Made by a program: the position numbers and the translations under genes
The notes under the pieces: model-generated
What the model saw: only the letters and a program-made list of their open reading frames with translations
Told to the model about the DNA's origin: nothing
Database searches by the model: none
Source of the DNA: Amphibacillus cookii
Lineage (GTDB): Bacteria; Bacillota; Bacilli; Bacillales; Amphibacillaceae
Direction of reading: 5' to 3'
Assembly (NCBI RefSeq): GCF_016908375.1
Contig: NZ_JAFBDS010000002.1
Coordinates: forward strand, 411,040 to 475,039
DNA length: 64,000 bases
Shown here: positions 9,045 through 18,684 of the stretch, in pieces
How the letters are laid out: the number at the start of each line of letters is the position of its first letter
Position numbering within the stretch: the first letter of the stretch is position 1

Positions 9045-9073
9045 ATTATAACACGAACATATGTTATAGACAA
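9045..9073 (-). promoter_or_regulatory. lexA promoter
   Basis: On the reverse strand a -35 TTGTCT (9073-9068) and -10 TATAAT (9050-9045) are separated by exactly 17 bp. The spacer contains the first LexA box, which fits autoregulation by occlusion. Confidence 0.75.
9054..9067. promoter_or_regulatory. LexA (SOS) box 1
   Basis: CGAACATATGTTAT matches the Gram-positive LexA consensus CGAAC-N4-GTTCG apart from the last two bases. It lies in the spacer of the lexA promoter. Confidence 0.85.
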
Positions 9074-9084
9074 ACGTTAGTTCG
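9071..9084. promoter_or_regulatory. LexA (SOS) box 2
   Basis: CAAACGTTAGTTCG matches the consensus at all but one position. It lies eight bases upstream of the -35 of the yneB promoter and overlaps the lexA -35, so one or two LexA dimers could control both directions. Confidence 0.85.
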
Positions 9085-9091
9085 ATAAAAC

Positions 9092-9120
9092 TTGACTTAC
9101 CACGTTAATAAAAGTAATCT
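9092..9120 (+). promoter_or_regulatory. promoter of yneB-ynzC
   Basis: TTGACT (9092-9097) and TAATCT (9115-9120) with a 17-bp spacer, 51 bp upstream of the yneB start. Confidence 0.7.
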
Positions 9121-9122
9121 AA

Positions 9123-9836
<714 letters not shown>

Positions 9837-9872
9837 AGTCAATATTTAAATTGTAAATTAAGGAGAATTAAG

Positions 9873-10106
9873 ATGTTATCCAAAGATAAACTCGATCGTA
9901 TCAATAACTTAGCTAAAAAATCAAAGCATGATGGTTTAACTGAAAAAGAAAAGCGGGAACAACAAAAATTAAGAGAAGAATATTTGAGCAACGTACGCAA
10001 ATCTTTCACAAATCAATTTAAAAGCATGAAAATTGTAGATCCTAATGGAGATGATGTTACACCAGAAAAAGTTAAGAACTTACGCAGGGAAAATAAAGAT
10101 AATTGA
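9873..10106 (+). CDS. ynzC: DUF896 protein YnzC (SOS operon)
   Basis: A 77-residue charged, helical cytosolic protein. MLSKDKLDRINNLAKKSK and LTEKEKREQQKLREEYL are the typical DUF896/UPF0291 helices, which form a three-helix bundle; the molecular role is unknown. It follows yneB by 36 bp with AAGGAG upstream of its ATG and is presumably induced with it after DNA damage. The last residues (VKNLRREN) are also typical. Confidence 0.93.
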   Translation: MLSKDKLDRINNLAKKSKHDGLTEKEKREQQKLREEYLSNVRKSFTNQFKSMKIVDPNGDDVTPEKVKNLRRENKDN

Positions 10107-10110
10107 AAAA

Positions 10111-10167
10111 ACGTACAATTTTTGCTTGTTTATTATCCTATTTCATTATAGGATAATAATTGTACGT
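10111..10167. other. nested inverted repeat between ynzC and tkt
   Basis: The inner stem is TTATTATCCTAT/ATAGGATAATAA with a six-base loop, and the outer stem is ACGTACAATT/AATTGTACGT. No T run follows, so it is a poor intrinsic terminator. It ends 41 bp before the transketolase start and could be a leader structure or operator. Confidence 0.6.
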
Positions 10168-10208
10168 ACATATTCTTGCATCTAAAATAGAAAGGGGATT
10201 TATAAAAA

Positions 10209-12206
10209 ATGACAAATAACGTGCAACAAACATCAATAAACGCGATTCGAACATTGTCAATTGATGCCATTCAGAAGGCGAATTCAGGTCACCCAGGTCT
10301 ACCGATGGGTGCGGCACCAATGGCATATACATTATGGACTGAATTTATGGAGCAAAATCCAAACCATTCAAGTTGGGTGAATCGAGATCGATTTGTTTTA
10401 TCTGCTGGACATGGCTCCATGTTACTATACGCTTTACTACATTTGGCTGGTTACAATGTTTCAATTGAGGATTTAAAGAATTTTAGACAATTTGGCTCAC
10501 ATACGCCAGGACATCCAGAAGTCACTGACACAGACGGTGTAGAAGCAACAACCGGACCACTTGGACAAGGTATTGCTATGACAGTTGGAATGGCAATGGC
10601 CGAGGCACATTTAGCTGCAAAATATAACCGTGATCATTTTAATGTAGTTGATCATTACAGTTATGCGCTAGTCAGTGATGGTGACCTTATGGAAGGTATT
10701 TCTCATGAAGCTGCTTCTTTAGCTGGCCATTTAGGATTGGGCAAGCTTATTGCGCTTTACGATTCTAATGATATTTCTTTAGATGGAGAATTAGGAAAAT
10801 CTTTCTCTGAATCAGTAGAGAAGCGCTTTGAGTCATACGGCTGGCAAGTCTTGCACGTAGCAGATGGAAATGATACGGCTGAGATTGCTAATGCGCTTGA
10901 AAAAGCGAAAGCGAATACAACGCAACCGACACTAATTGAAGTGAAAACGGTGATTGGGTTTGGATCACCAAACAAGGCAGGGTCTAATGCATCACACGGT
11001 GCGCCTCTTGGAGAAGATGAAGTCACTTTAACTAAGCAAGCGTATAACTGGGACCATGAACCATTTGCTGTTCCTGAAGAGGTTTATGCAGATTTTAAAG
11101 AAAAGGTTGCAAAACGTGGACAAGTGGCTGAGGATGAATGGAACCAAATGTTTGCTCAATATAAAACAACATATCCAGAGCTTGCAAACGAATTTGAAAT
11201 AGCTATGAAAGGCGAATTACCTGAAGGTTGGGATGCTGATTTACCTGCTTTCACTCCTGGTGAGGACACCCTTGCCACTCGGGCATCTTCTGGTAAAGTG
11301 GTTAACGCACTATCTCAATCAGTGCCAAGCTTATTTGGAGGTAGCGCCGATCTTGCCGGTTCTAATAACACCCGAATGAATGAAGAAGAAGACTTTGATA
11401 AAACCAATTATGCAGGTCGTAACATTTGGTTTGGCGTACGAGAATTTGCTATGGCTGCTGCACTTAATGGTATGGCGCTTCATGGTGGATTAAAAGTATA
11501 TGGTGGTACATTCTTCGTGTTTAGTGATTACCTACGTCCAGCTGTACGATTATCGGCGATTCAAAAGTTACCTGTGACCTATGTACTGACACATGATTCA
11601 ATTGCTGTGGGTGAGGATGGCCCTACCCACGAGCCTGTTGAACAGCTTGCCGCATTCCGAGCTATGCCAGGCATCTCAGTTATGCGTCCAGCTGATGGAA
11701 ACGAAGTACAAGCAGCATGGCGTTTAGCTATGCAATCAGTCGATACACCAACATTACTAGTATTAACTAGACAAGGTCTACCAACGTTAAAAGGTACAAA
11801 TTATGAAGGTGTACAAAAAGGTGGTTATATTGTTAGTCCATCAACAAAAGCAGAGGCTGACGGTATTTTAGTCGCTGCTGGTTCAGAAGTGCAATTGGCT
11901 GTCAAAGCACAAGCTACTTTAAGAGAAAAAGGTTATGATGTTAGTGTAGTAAGTATGCCATCATGGGATCGATTTGAGCAACAAGATCAAGCATATAAAG
12001 ATTCTATCTTGCCAAAATCAGTTACTAAGCGTTTGGCAATTGAAATGGGTGCGTCTTTAGGATGGGATCGCTATGTAGGGGTAGAAGGCGACATTCTAGC
12101 AATTGACCGCTTTGGAGCTTCTGGAGAAGGAAAACGTGTTATGCAAGAATACGGTTTTACAGTTGATAACGTTGTTGAACGCTTCACAGCTATTGGTGAA
12201 AAATAA
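10209..12206 (+). CDS. tkt: transketolase
   Basis: A 665-residue thiamine-diphosphate enzyme of the pentose phosphate pathway that moves two-carbon ketol units between sugar phosphates. The N-terminal ThDP-binding domain shows [11 protein letters not shown], the metal/ThDP motif SDGDLMEG (residues about 156-163) and the middle domain carries the conserved [18 protein letters not shown] (about 460). The C-terminal domain is complete. The length is normal for bacterial transketolases. GAAAGGGG precedes the ATG. The place after ynzC and before sirA is the same as in B. subtilis. A strong terminator follows at once. Confidence 0.97.
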   Translation: MTNNVQQTSINAIRTLSIDAIQKANSGHPGLPMGAAPMAYTLWTEFMEQNPNHSSWVNRDRFVLSAGHGSMLLYALLHLAGYNVSIEDLKNFRQFGSHTPGHPEVTDTDGVEATTGPLGQGIAMTVGMAMAEAHLAAKYNRDHFNVVDHYSYALVSDGDLMEGISHEAASLAGHLGLGKLIALYDSNDISLDGELGKSFSESVEKRFESYGWQVLHVADGNDTAEIANALEKAKANTTQPTLIEVKTVIGFGSPNKAGSNASHGAPLGEDEVTLTKQAYNWDHEPFAVPEEVYADFKEKVAKRGQVAEDEWNQMFAQYKTTYPELANEFEIAMKGELPEGWDADLPAFTPGEDTLATRASSGKVVNALSQSVPSLFGGSADLAGSNNTRMNEEEDFDKTNYAGRNIWFGVREFAMAAALNGMALHGGLKVYGGTFFVFSDYLRPAVRLSAIQKLPVTYVLTHDSIAVGEDGPTHEPVEQLAAFRAMPGISVMRPADGNEVQAAWRLAMQSVDTPTLLVLTRQGLPTLKGTNYEGVQKGGYIVSPSTKAEADGILVAAGSEVQLAVKAQATLREKGYDVSVVSMPSWDRFEQQDQAYKDSILPKSVTKRLAIEMGASLGWDRYVGVEGDILAIDRFGASGEGKRVMQEYGFTVDNVVERFTAIGEK

Positions 12207-12211
12207 GGTTG

Positions 12212-12250
12212 AAAAAGAAAATCCACATTAATTGGGTGGATTTTCTTTTT
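12212..12250 (+). terminator. tkt terminator
   Basis: AAAAAGAAAATCCAC (12212-12226) pairs with GTGGATTTTCTTTTT (12236-12250), nine-base loop, T-rich end. Confidence 0.9.
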
Positions 12251-12342
12251 GTCTTTTTAGGAAAAAATAATAAATAGTGAAGGAATCAATATTCCTGACA
12301 GTAATTATAAGAAAAAGCGCAATTTAAATGTATTGATTAACA

Positions 12343-12594
12343 CGTTTTATCACAGATAACCCTCCGTAAACCCTCCCCCTCAGAATAGAGAATTGAGCAA
12401 ATCGATTGAGGTGGGTGATAACGGACGCTCATGTTCTGTTCATTCAGCGAACCATCAGTGGATGGGGAAGATCGTAGACTAAAACCGCCACATCTTTAAG
12501 AAGGATTACAGACTAAGATCGCCACCTCCTGTGGCAACGTCTGCATGACCTACGTCTTGTAGCCCCCCGCCCATTGATTGAAGTTTCGCTTTAT
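12343..12594 (+). repeat. dispersed two-hairpin element, copy R2 (long form)
   Basis: Left end TTTTATCACAGATAACC, first hairpin closing with GAGGTGGGTGATAACGGACG, then a second domain bounded by ATCAGTGGATGG and GCCCATTGAT. Inside that domain are two AGACTAA half-modules, GCCACctcctGTGGC and a CGTCTGCATGACCTAC half-module. The right end is GAAGTTTCGCTTTAT. It occupies most of the gap between tkt and sirA. Confidence 0.85.
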
Positions 12595-12638
12595 TGAATT
12601 TACCCCTACAAGCAACACCATCTTTTAATTGATTTGAA

Positions 12639-12648
12639 TTCGACAAAA
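12639..12648 (-). promoter_or_regulatory. Spo0A box upstream of sirA
   Basis: The reverse strand reads TTTTGTCGAA, containing an exact TGTCGAA core 0A box. It lies 24 bp upstream of a -35 TTGACA at 12672. In B. subtilis sirA is directly activated by phosphorylated Spo0A, so the position fits. Confidence 0.65.
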
Positions 12649-12671
12649 CTCGTACTTCTTTATTTCAGTGA

Positions 12672-12700
12672 TTGACAGTTTTTTATCCCTTAAGTACATA
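12672..12700 (+). promoter_or_regulatory. sirA promoter
   Basis: TTGACA at 12672-12677 and TACATA at 12695-12700 with a 17-bp spacer, 25 bp before the TTG start of sirA. A better -10 hexamer (TATAAT, 12699) lies four bases further on but with a 21-bp spacer. Confidence 0.5.
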
Positions 12701-12725
12701 TAATTATGAAAAAGGGGGTTGTCCA

Positions 12726-13154
12726 TTGAATCGTTATTATATCTTTTTTTTAAAAGCTGAAGTTTATCACCACTATTTTTATAAAGCAGCTTTACTAAAT
12801 CGTTTTTTTCATAAGTATATGAGTCAACCAGATCGCTCAGATTTAGAAAAACAGTTTTTTTATATTACCAGACCGATTCCAACAAAAGATAATATTCAAA
12901 CACAACAGATAGAAATAACGAACAATCGAATGATGACGATTTTTTCGAGTGCACAATGTATATTAGATCATCCCTTGCTCTATGATTTAGAAGATCAGAA
13001 TCATCATTGCTTTATTGTTGATCATACCTATCAGCATTTTGGTTGGTTATCACCCTTACATAAGATGAGCTCTCCAATATATAAGGTTGAGTCAATTGAT
13101 ACACTTACACACCCACTTAATCAGCTAGAACTGATTAAATCATATTGTACATAG
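12726..13154 (+). CDS. sirA: sporulation inhibitor of replication SirA
   Basis: A 142-residue protein starting at TTG (12726) after AAAAAGGGGG. The residues after the start (NRYYIFFLKAEVYHHYF) and the downstream FFYITRPIP resemble B. subtilis SirA (YneE), and the final part HFGWLSPLHK matches its RYGWLNPV region. SirA binds domain I of DnaA and blocks new rounds of replication when the cell commits to sporulation. The identification rests on this limited similarity plus exact synteny between tkt and yneF, and is supported by a Spo0A box upstream. A longer ATG frame from 12672 overlaps the promoter and is unlikely to be used. Confidence 0.85.
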   Translation: MNRYYIFFLKAEVYHHYFYKAALLNRFFHKYMSQPDRSDLEKQFFYITRPIPTKDNIQTQQIEITNNRMMTIFSSAQCILDHPLLYDLEDQNHHCFIVDHTYQHFGWLSPLHKMSSPIYKVESIDTLTHPLNQLELIKSYCT

Positions 13155-13242
13155 TATTCGTCTATTATTTCGTCAACATACTGAAATAAATATGTTAGCC
13201 ATCCTCTTTCAAACGCGATCATTACCAGTTTGCTCACTGCTA

Positions 13243-13271
13243 TTGTAATATAGTTGAATGTTTAATATACT
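13243..13271 (+). promoter_or_regulatory. yneF promoter
   Basis: TTGTAA (13243-13248) and TATACT (13266-13271) with a 17-bp spacer, 35 bp before the yneF start. Confidence 0.6.
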
Positions 13272-13305
13272 ATATGAGAGATGTTTTTAAGGAGGAAGAG
13301 AGTTT

Positions 13306-13530
13306 ATGGCTACAGGTTGGGTAATACTTATTGTCATCATTGCACTATTAGCTGGTGTAGCACTAGGATTTTTCATCGCTAGAAAGTACATGATGAATTA
13401 TTTGAAAAAGAATCCACCAATTAATGAACAAATGTTACGGACTTTAATGATGCAAATGGGGCAAAAGCCATCGCAGAAAAAAATTAATCAAATGATGCGT
13501 GCAATGAACAACCAAAATCAAGAAAAATAA
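13306..13530 (+). CDS. yneF: UPF0154 membrane protein YneF
   Basis: A 74-residue protein with one N-terminal membrane helix (about 5-27, [20 protein letters not shown]) and a basic, methionine-rich cytoplasmic tail ([20 protein letters not shown]). This is the standard UPF0154 layout, and these small proteins follow sirA in many Bacillus genomes. The function is unknown. AAGGAGG lies nine bases before the ATG. It has its own promoter and terminator. Confidence 0.95.
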   Translation: MATGWVILIVIIALLAGVALGFFIARKYMMNYLKKNPPINEQMLRTLMMQMGQKPSQKKINQMMRAMNNQNQEK

Positions 13531-13565
13531 AGCAATTTTATAGGCCTTGATATATACATTGCAAC

Positions 13566-13610
13566 AAATAAATCTCTTGTACGACTTACGTGCTGGAGGT
13601 TTATTTTTTT
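13566..13610 (+). terminator. yneF terminator
   Basis: AATAAATCTC pairs with GAGGTTTATT (one G-T pair) across a 19-base loop and is followed by seven T. Confidence 0.65.
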
Positions 13611-13690
13611 AGAAAAGCATTAGAAAACTTCACATTCGCTTGTCGTTCGGTGAGTATTTCACCTTAATAATATCCTTAGTACGCTAGAAT

Positions 13691-13969
13691 TTCATCACAG
13701 ATAACCGTTCGTAAAAACCCCCTCAAAATAGAAAGCAGAGCAAATCGATTTAGGTAGGTGATAACGGACGCTCATGTTCGGATTCACTCAACGAACAACC
13801 AATGTACGGGTAAGACCGTAGACTAAATCCGCCACATCTTTAAGAAGGATTACAGACTAAGATCGCCACCTCCTGTGGCAACGTCTGCATAACCTACATC
13901 CTTGTAGGCCCACGTCTGCATGACCTACGTCCTGTAGCCCTCCGCCCACTGATTGAAGTTTTGCTTTAT
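13691..13969 (+). repeat. dispersed two-hairpin element, copy R3 (long form)
   Basis: Left end TTCATCACAGATAACCGTTCG, first hairpin closing with GGTAGGTGATAACGGACG, then TGTTCGGATTCACTCAACGAA. The branched domain has two AGACTAA half-modules and two ACGTCTGCAT half-modules, with CCTACATCCTTGTAGG and GCCACctcctGTGGC hairpins, and the right end is GATTGAAGTTTTGCTTTAT. The rest of the 13531-14207 gap is AT-rich with no gene visible. Confidence 0.85.
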
Positions 13970-14207
13970 GTCATCACTTCTAACTTCTTTGCTAACTTTT
14001 TTAATGTGCAACAAAAACCTGAATAAGATAACCTATTTTTCTCTTTTAGTTTACATAACATTGATATTAATTGATAATTTTGAAACAATTCGTAAGTAAT
14101 CTGTAAAATTTATCACATATTTAACGAATTTAGTACATATAATGGTTCTAGATATGTTATTATTGTAAAGTAATGGTAGTCTATCTTGAATGGAGAGGAG
14201 CATGTTT

Positions 14208-15356
14208 GTGTATTCTCAACGAAAAATAGAATATTATCATGTTAAACAAGATCAAGTTCGTTTTTCGCTTAACACAACACCAATCCGCTTCAATATGGCA
14301 AATTTACCAGAAGAAATCGTCGATTGGATAGAGCATCATGGTTTTGATTTTATTGGTTTCTGTAATAGAAAAGGAAAAATATTATATACCTCTACTTCGA
14401 TAGAGAAAATATTGGGTTATCAAAGAGAAGATATAATTGGAAATTTTGCTTTGCGATATATCCCGAAGCGCTCCCGCCAAGCTTTTGTAGAAACATTTTT
14501 ATTTGATACACCTTATAGACAACGTTTTACTATCCAACTCAAAAGTACCACTGGAAAATATGTTTGGGCTGATATCGTTATTAAAGCCATTTTTATTCAA
14601 GATACGAAAAATACGGTCTATATCATTCTAATTAAAAATATTAGTGATAAAAAAGAAGCAGAAGAGATGTTGATAAGATCAGAAAAAATGTCAGTTGCAG
14701 GTCAACTAGCAGCAGGCGTTGTTCATGAAATAAGAAATCCCCTAACATCGTTAAAAGGGTTTATTGATTTATTGCAAGCTGGCATTGATCGGGAGCAAGA
14801 ATATTATAAAATAATGATAGATGAAATTGACAAAATTGAAACCATATCTGCAGAATTATTGTTTATATCAAAACCACTTACACACAACCAAAAATACCAA
14901 TGGCTAAAACCGATGATTAAGGATGTCATTGTTTTACTGAATACTCAGGCGAAAAATTATGATATTCAATTAGAACTTATATGTCCAGATGATTTCGTGG
15001 TTTATGTTGATCGATCACAAATGAAGCAAGTATTCATTAATTTAATTAAAAATGCCATAGAAGCAATGTCGAATCCTGGTAAAGTTGTAACTAAAGTAGA
15101 AATCAGAAAAGGTTTGTGCGTTATCTCAGTTATTGATGAAGGTCCTGGTATCCCTCCACATCTTATACATAAGGTTAAAGAACCGTTTTTTACTACCAAA
15201 AAAGATGGCACTGGTCTAGGGTTGATGATAACCACCCGTATTATTGAAAACCATAACGGGCTTTTTGAAATTATTACAAATCATGATAAAGGAACGACTT
15301 TTGAAGTGCATTTACCATTCTATAAGCCTGAACATATCAATGAAAATAAAGAGTGA
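14208..15356 (+). CDS. PAS-domain sensor histidine kinase (sporulation-kinase-like)
   Basis: A soluble kinase of about 382 residues with no membrane segments. One PAS domain covers about 35-147 (GFDFIGFCNRKGKILYTS, ILGYQREDIIG), followed by a HisKA domain with phosphoacceptor H173 in VVHEIRNPLTS, then a HATPase domain with N box (NLIKNAIEAM), G1 (DEGPGIP) and G2 (GTGLGL). No response regulator is adjacent. Orphan PAS kinases of this shape in Bacillaceae (KinA, KinE and similar) feed the Spo0F/Spo0A phosphorelay, so that role is likely but inferred. Three starts are possible (ATG 14190, ATG 14202, GTG 14208); only the GTG has GGAG at proper spacing (seven bases). Confidence 0.88.
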   Translation: MYSQRKIEYYHVKQDQVRFSLNTTPIRFNMANLPEEIVDWIEHHGFDFIGFCNRKGKILYTSTSIEKILGYQREDIIGNFALRYIPKRSRQAFVETFLFDTPYRQRFTIQLKSTTGKYVWADIVIKAIFIQDTKNTVYIILIKNISDKKEAEEMLIRSEKMSVAGQLAAGVVHEIRNPLTSLKGFIDLLQAGIDREQEYYKIMIDEIDKIETISAELLFISKPLTHNQKYQWLKPMIKDVIVLLNTQAKNYDIQLELICPDDFVVYVDRSQMKQVFINLIKNAIEAMSNPGKVVTKVEIRKGLCVISVIDEGPGIPPHLIHKVKEPFFTTKKDGTGLGLMITTRIIENHNGLFEIITNHDKGTTFEVHLPFYKPEHINENKE

Positions 15357-15360
15357 ATGG

Positions 15361-15397
15361 AAAAACAGTCTATACTTAACTTGTATTGGCTGTTTTT
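15361..15397 (+). terminator. terminator after the sensor kinase gene
   Basis: AAAAACAGTC (15361-15370) pairs with GGCTGTTTTT (15388-15397) with one G-T pair, starting four bases past the stop codon. Confidence 0.75.
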
Positions 15398-15405
15398 GCA
15401 TTTAG

Positions 15406-15412
15406 TGTCGAA
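15406..15412 (+). promoter_or_regulatory. possible Spo0A box upstream of acnA
   Basis: An exact TGTCGAA core lies 113 bp before the acnA start. A 7-mer of this kind is expected several times by chance in a window of this size, so this is only a candidate. Confidence 0.3.
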
Positions 15413-15524
15413 AGATTTTACTTATTTGCAGTTATACATTAAAATAGTAAGGTACATAACCGTGTCGATCCTTAATCGTTCGTATTTAGGAAGTGTTATG
15501 AGATTTAGTTAGGGGGTATCAAGT

Positions 15525-18221
15525 ATGGCTATTAATACAAAAAAAACATTTGAACTGAATGGTCAGAAGTATAACTACTACCAATTAAAAGCTTTAGAAG
15601 AAGCGGGAAAAGGAAAGATTGCGCGTTTACCTTTTTCGATCCGGGTTTTATTGGAATCATTATTACGACAGTTTGATGGTCATGTGATTAAAGATGAACA
15701 TATTGAAGGTTTGGTAAACTGGGGTAAGGTTGATAAGACGGATGTCCCCTTTAAGCCCTCCCGTGTCATACTACAAGATTTCACAGGTGTTCCTGCGGTT
15801 GTTGATTTGGCTTCTTTAAGAAAGGCAATGGTTGACCTAGGTGGAAAAGCAGATCAAATTAATCCTGAGGTCCCTGTTGATCTGGTAATTGATCACTCTG
15901 TCCAAGTAGATGAGTTCGGATCAAATACCGCTTTGCTTGCTAATATGGAGTTGGAGTTTGAACGGAATGCAGAACGTTATCAATTTTTAAACTGGGCACA
16001 AAAAGTATTTGATAACTATCGAGCTGTACCGCCGGCAACGGGCATCGTTCACCAAGTTAACTTGGAGTATATTGCGAACGTTGTCCATAAGTATGAAAAT
16101 GAAGATGGAAGCTTCGATGCTTTCCCAGACACACTTGTAGGAACCGATTCTCATACAACAATGATTAATGGTTTAGGTGTACTCGGCTGGGGTGTAGGAG
16201 GTATTGAGGCAGAAGCTGGTATGTTAGGACAACCTTCTTATTTCCCTGCCCCAGATGTTATTGGTGTTAAATTTACTGGCAATATGCCAAATGGAATAAC
16301 TGCCACCGATCTTGCCTTGAAAGTTACTCAAGTGTTACGTGAGAAAAAAGTAGTTGGGAAATTTGTTGAGTATTTTGGTCCAGGTCTAAAAGAAATGCCA
16401 TTAGCTGATCGAGCTACGATTTCAAATATGGCTCCTGAATACGGTGCAACTTGTGGTTTCTTTCCAGTTGATGCTGAAGCACTTAATTACTTGCATTTAA
16501 CAGGTCGAAGTGAAGAGCAAATTGCTTTAGTTGAAAAATATTGTAAAGAAAATAATTTATGGTATGATTCTTCTCAACCGGATCCAGAGTTCACTGATCT
16601 TGTTGAAATTAATCTTTCGGAGTTGGAGCCAAGCTTGTCAGGACCTAAGCGACCTCAAGATTTAATTTTATTATCTGATATGAAAAAATCATTCAATGAG
16701 GCGGTTACGGCACCTGCAGGTAATCAGGGATTTGGATTAGATGAGTCAGAATTTAGTAAACAAGCAACTGTTAAACATGCAAATGGAGAAGAATCAACGA
16801 TGAAGACAGGTTCTTTAGCCATTGCTGCTATTACATCATGCACTAATACGTCAAATCCATATGTTATGTTGGGTTCTGGTTTATTGGCAAAGAATGCAGT
16901 TGAAAAGGGACTGACAGTTCCTGAGTATGTGAAAACATCGTTGGCACCTGGTTCAAAAGTGGTTACTCGATATTTGGAAGATGCTGGTTTAATGCCTTAT
17001 CTTGAAAAACTAGGCTTTAACTTAGTAGGGTATGGTTGTACGACGTGTATCGGTAATTCTGGTCCGCTCGAAACAGCTGTGGAAGAAGCAATTATTGAAC
17101 ATGATCTAACGGTCTCTTCAGTTCTATCGGGAAACCGTAACTTTGAGGGTCGTATTCATCCACTTGTTAAGGCTAACTACCTTGCATCACCGCCATTAGT
17201 CGTTGCCTATGCTTTAGCTGGTACAGTAGATATTGATATTCAAGATGAACCGTTAGGTTTTGATGAACAAGGGCAGCCGGTCTACTTTAAGGATATTTGG
17301 CCTTCTTTGGATGAAATTCGTGATGAGGTTAGTAGAGTTGTCACACCTGAGATTTTTAAGAAAGAGTATGAAAACATCTTCAACTCAAATGAAAAATGGA
17401 ATGCAATTGAAACAACAGATCAACCTTTGTATGCATGGAATGAAAAATCAACATACATTCAAAATCCACCATTTTTTGAAAATCTATCAAAAGATCCAAA
17501 ATCAGTTGAACCGTTATCTGATTTGCGTATTATTGGCAAATTTGGCGATTCAGTGACAACCGATCATATTTCTCCCGCTGGCGCTATTGCGAAGGATATG
17601 CCAGCAGGAAAATATCTGCAGGATCATGGTGTTTCACCGCGCAATTTTAATTCTTATGGTTCTCGTCGTGGAAACCATGAGGTAATGATGCGTGGGACGT
17701 TTGCTAATATTCGCATAAAAAATGTGTTAGCACCTGGAACAGAAGGCGGATTTACAACGTATTGGCCAACTGAAGAGGTGATGTCAATATATGATGCTGC
17801 GATGAAGTACCAAGAACACGGGACAGGATTAGTTGTCCTTGCAGGTAATGATTACGGTATGGGTAGTTCTCGTGACTGGGCTGCTAAAGGTACTAACTTA
17901 TTGGGTATTAAGACGGTTATTGCTCAAAGTTATGAACGGATTCACCGTAGTAACCTTGTTATGATGGGTGTACTTCCACTTCAGTTCTTAGAGGGAGAAA
18001 GTGCAGATACCCTTGGTCTTACAGGACGGGAAACGATAGCTGTTGATATTGATCAATCGGTACAACCTAATCAAGAAGTCAAAGTTACTGCTACTACTGA
18101 AGCTGGCGAGATTATTGCGTTTGAAGCCATCGCTCGATTTGATAGTGAAGTTGAAATTGATTATTATCGACATGGTGGTATACTACCAATGGTATTGCGT
18201 CATAAATTAGAAAACGTGTAA
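15525..18221 (+). CDS. acnA: aconitate hydratase
   Basis: An 898-residue [4Fe-4S] enzyme (citB in B. subtilis) that interconverts citrate and isocitrate in the TCA cycle. The cluster cysteines are C439 (TSCTNTSNP), C505 and C508 ([13 protein letters not shown]). The N-terminal three domains and the C-terminal swivel domain ([16 protein letters not shown]) are intact, and the length is standard for the AcnA/IRP1 class, which can also bind mRNA when the cluster is lost. TTAGGGGG precedes the ATG. It is monocistronic and ends with a strong terminator. In B. subtilis it is followed by yneN and yneP; here an AAA protein gene sits in that place. Confidence 0.97.
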   Translation: MAINTKKTFELNGQKYNYYQLKALEEAGKGKIARLPFSIRVLLESLLRQFDGHVIKDEHIEGLVNWGKVDKTDVPFKPSRVILQDFTGVPAVVDLASLRKAMVDLGGKADQINPEVPVDLVIDHSVQVDEFGSNTALLANMELEFERNAERYQFLNWAQKVFDNYRAVPPATGIVHQVNLEYIANVVHKYENEDGSFDAFPDTLVGTDSHTTMINGLGVLGWGVGGIEAEAGMLGQPSYFPAPDVIGVKFTGNMPNGITATDLALKVTQVLREKKVVGKFVEYFGPGLKEMPLADRATISNMAPEYGATCGFFPVDAEALNYLHLTGRSEEQIALVEKYCKENNLWYDSSQPDPEFTDLVEINLSELEPSLSGPKRPQDLILLSDMKKSFNEAVTAPAGNQGFGLDESEFSKQATVKHANGEESTMKTGSLAIAAITSCTNTSNPYVMLGSGLLAKNAVEKGLTVPEYVKTSLAPGSKVVTRYLEDAGLMPYLEKLGFNLVGYGCTTCIGNSGPLETAVEEAIIEHDLTVSSVLSGNRNFEGRIHPLVKANYLASPPLVVAYALAGTVDIDIQDEPLGFDEQGQPVYFKDIWPSLDEIRDEVSRVVTPEIFKKEYENIFNSNEKWNAIETTDQPLYAWNEKSTYIQNPPFFENLSKDPKSVEPLSDLRIIGKFGDSVTTDHISPAGAIAKDMPAGKYLQDHGVSPRNFNSYGSRRGNHEVMMRGTFANIRIKNVLAPGTEGGFTTYWPTEEVMSIYDAAMKYQEHGTGLVVLAGNDYGMGSSRDWAAKGTNLLGIKTVIAQSYERIHRSNLVMMGVLPLQFLEGESADTLGLTGRETIAVDIDQSVQPNQEVKVTATTEAGEIIAFEAIARFDSEVEIDYYRHGGILPMVLRHKLENV

Positions 18222-18239
18222 ACTACTTGCTGGTAAAAT

Positions 18240-18276
18240 GCCGTCCCGAAAGCTTAGCTTTCGAGGGTGGCTTTTT
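18240..18276 (+). terminator. acnA terminator
   Basis: GCCGTCCCGAAAGC pairs with GCTTTCGAGGGTGGC across a very short loop, followed by TTTTTAC. Confidence 0.92.
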
Positions 18277-18305
18277 ACTTGGTTCTTTAATGCTGTAAGC
18301 TATCA

Positions 18306-18446
18306 ACGTTTATCACAGATAACCGTCCCGAAGTTAGTAGAGCTCATCTATTTAGGCGGAAGATAACGGACGCCAATGGCCTAATTCACTTAACTAACAA
18401 GGTGGGAGAAGAATGAAAACCCCCACGGATTGAAGGTTCGTTTTAT
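18306..18446 (+). repeat. dispersed two-hairpin element, copy R4 (intermediate form)
   Basis: Left end ACGTTTATCACAGATAACCG, remnant of hairpin one (AGATAACGGACGCC), then a reduced second domain closed by GTGGG/CCCAC, and the right end ATTGAAGGTTCGTTTTAT. It lies between the acnA terminator and the SpoVK-like gene; the rest of that gap has no visible gene. Confidence 0.75.
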
Positions 18447-18684
18447 AGATGTCACTTTTAAATAATGCTAATAATAATTATGAGTGGAAGTATATTTCTT
18501 TTGTGTTTATATGATTCAAGTTTGTTCATTATCGTAAAAAAATCAAATGTGCTAAAATAAGCAAATGAAGCTGGTTTTTGTTAATAATCTCAAATCAGTG
18601 ATTCATCTAAAAAGGGCAACACATTATAAATTTAAATGGTAGTTTTACAGCGTAATACTTAGCTGAAGAAAGGGGCTGATTCGT

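Noticed and set aside
13691..13969. Repeated AGACTAA/ACGTCTGCAT units as a CRISPR array
   Set aside because: The units are not evenly spaced, have no unique spacers, pair with each other, and there are no cas genes.
15406..15412. Spo0A control of acnA
   Set aside because: Only a 7-base core match far from the start; expected by chance several times in the window.
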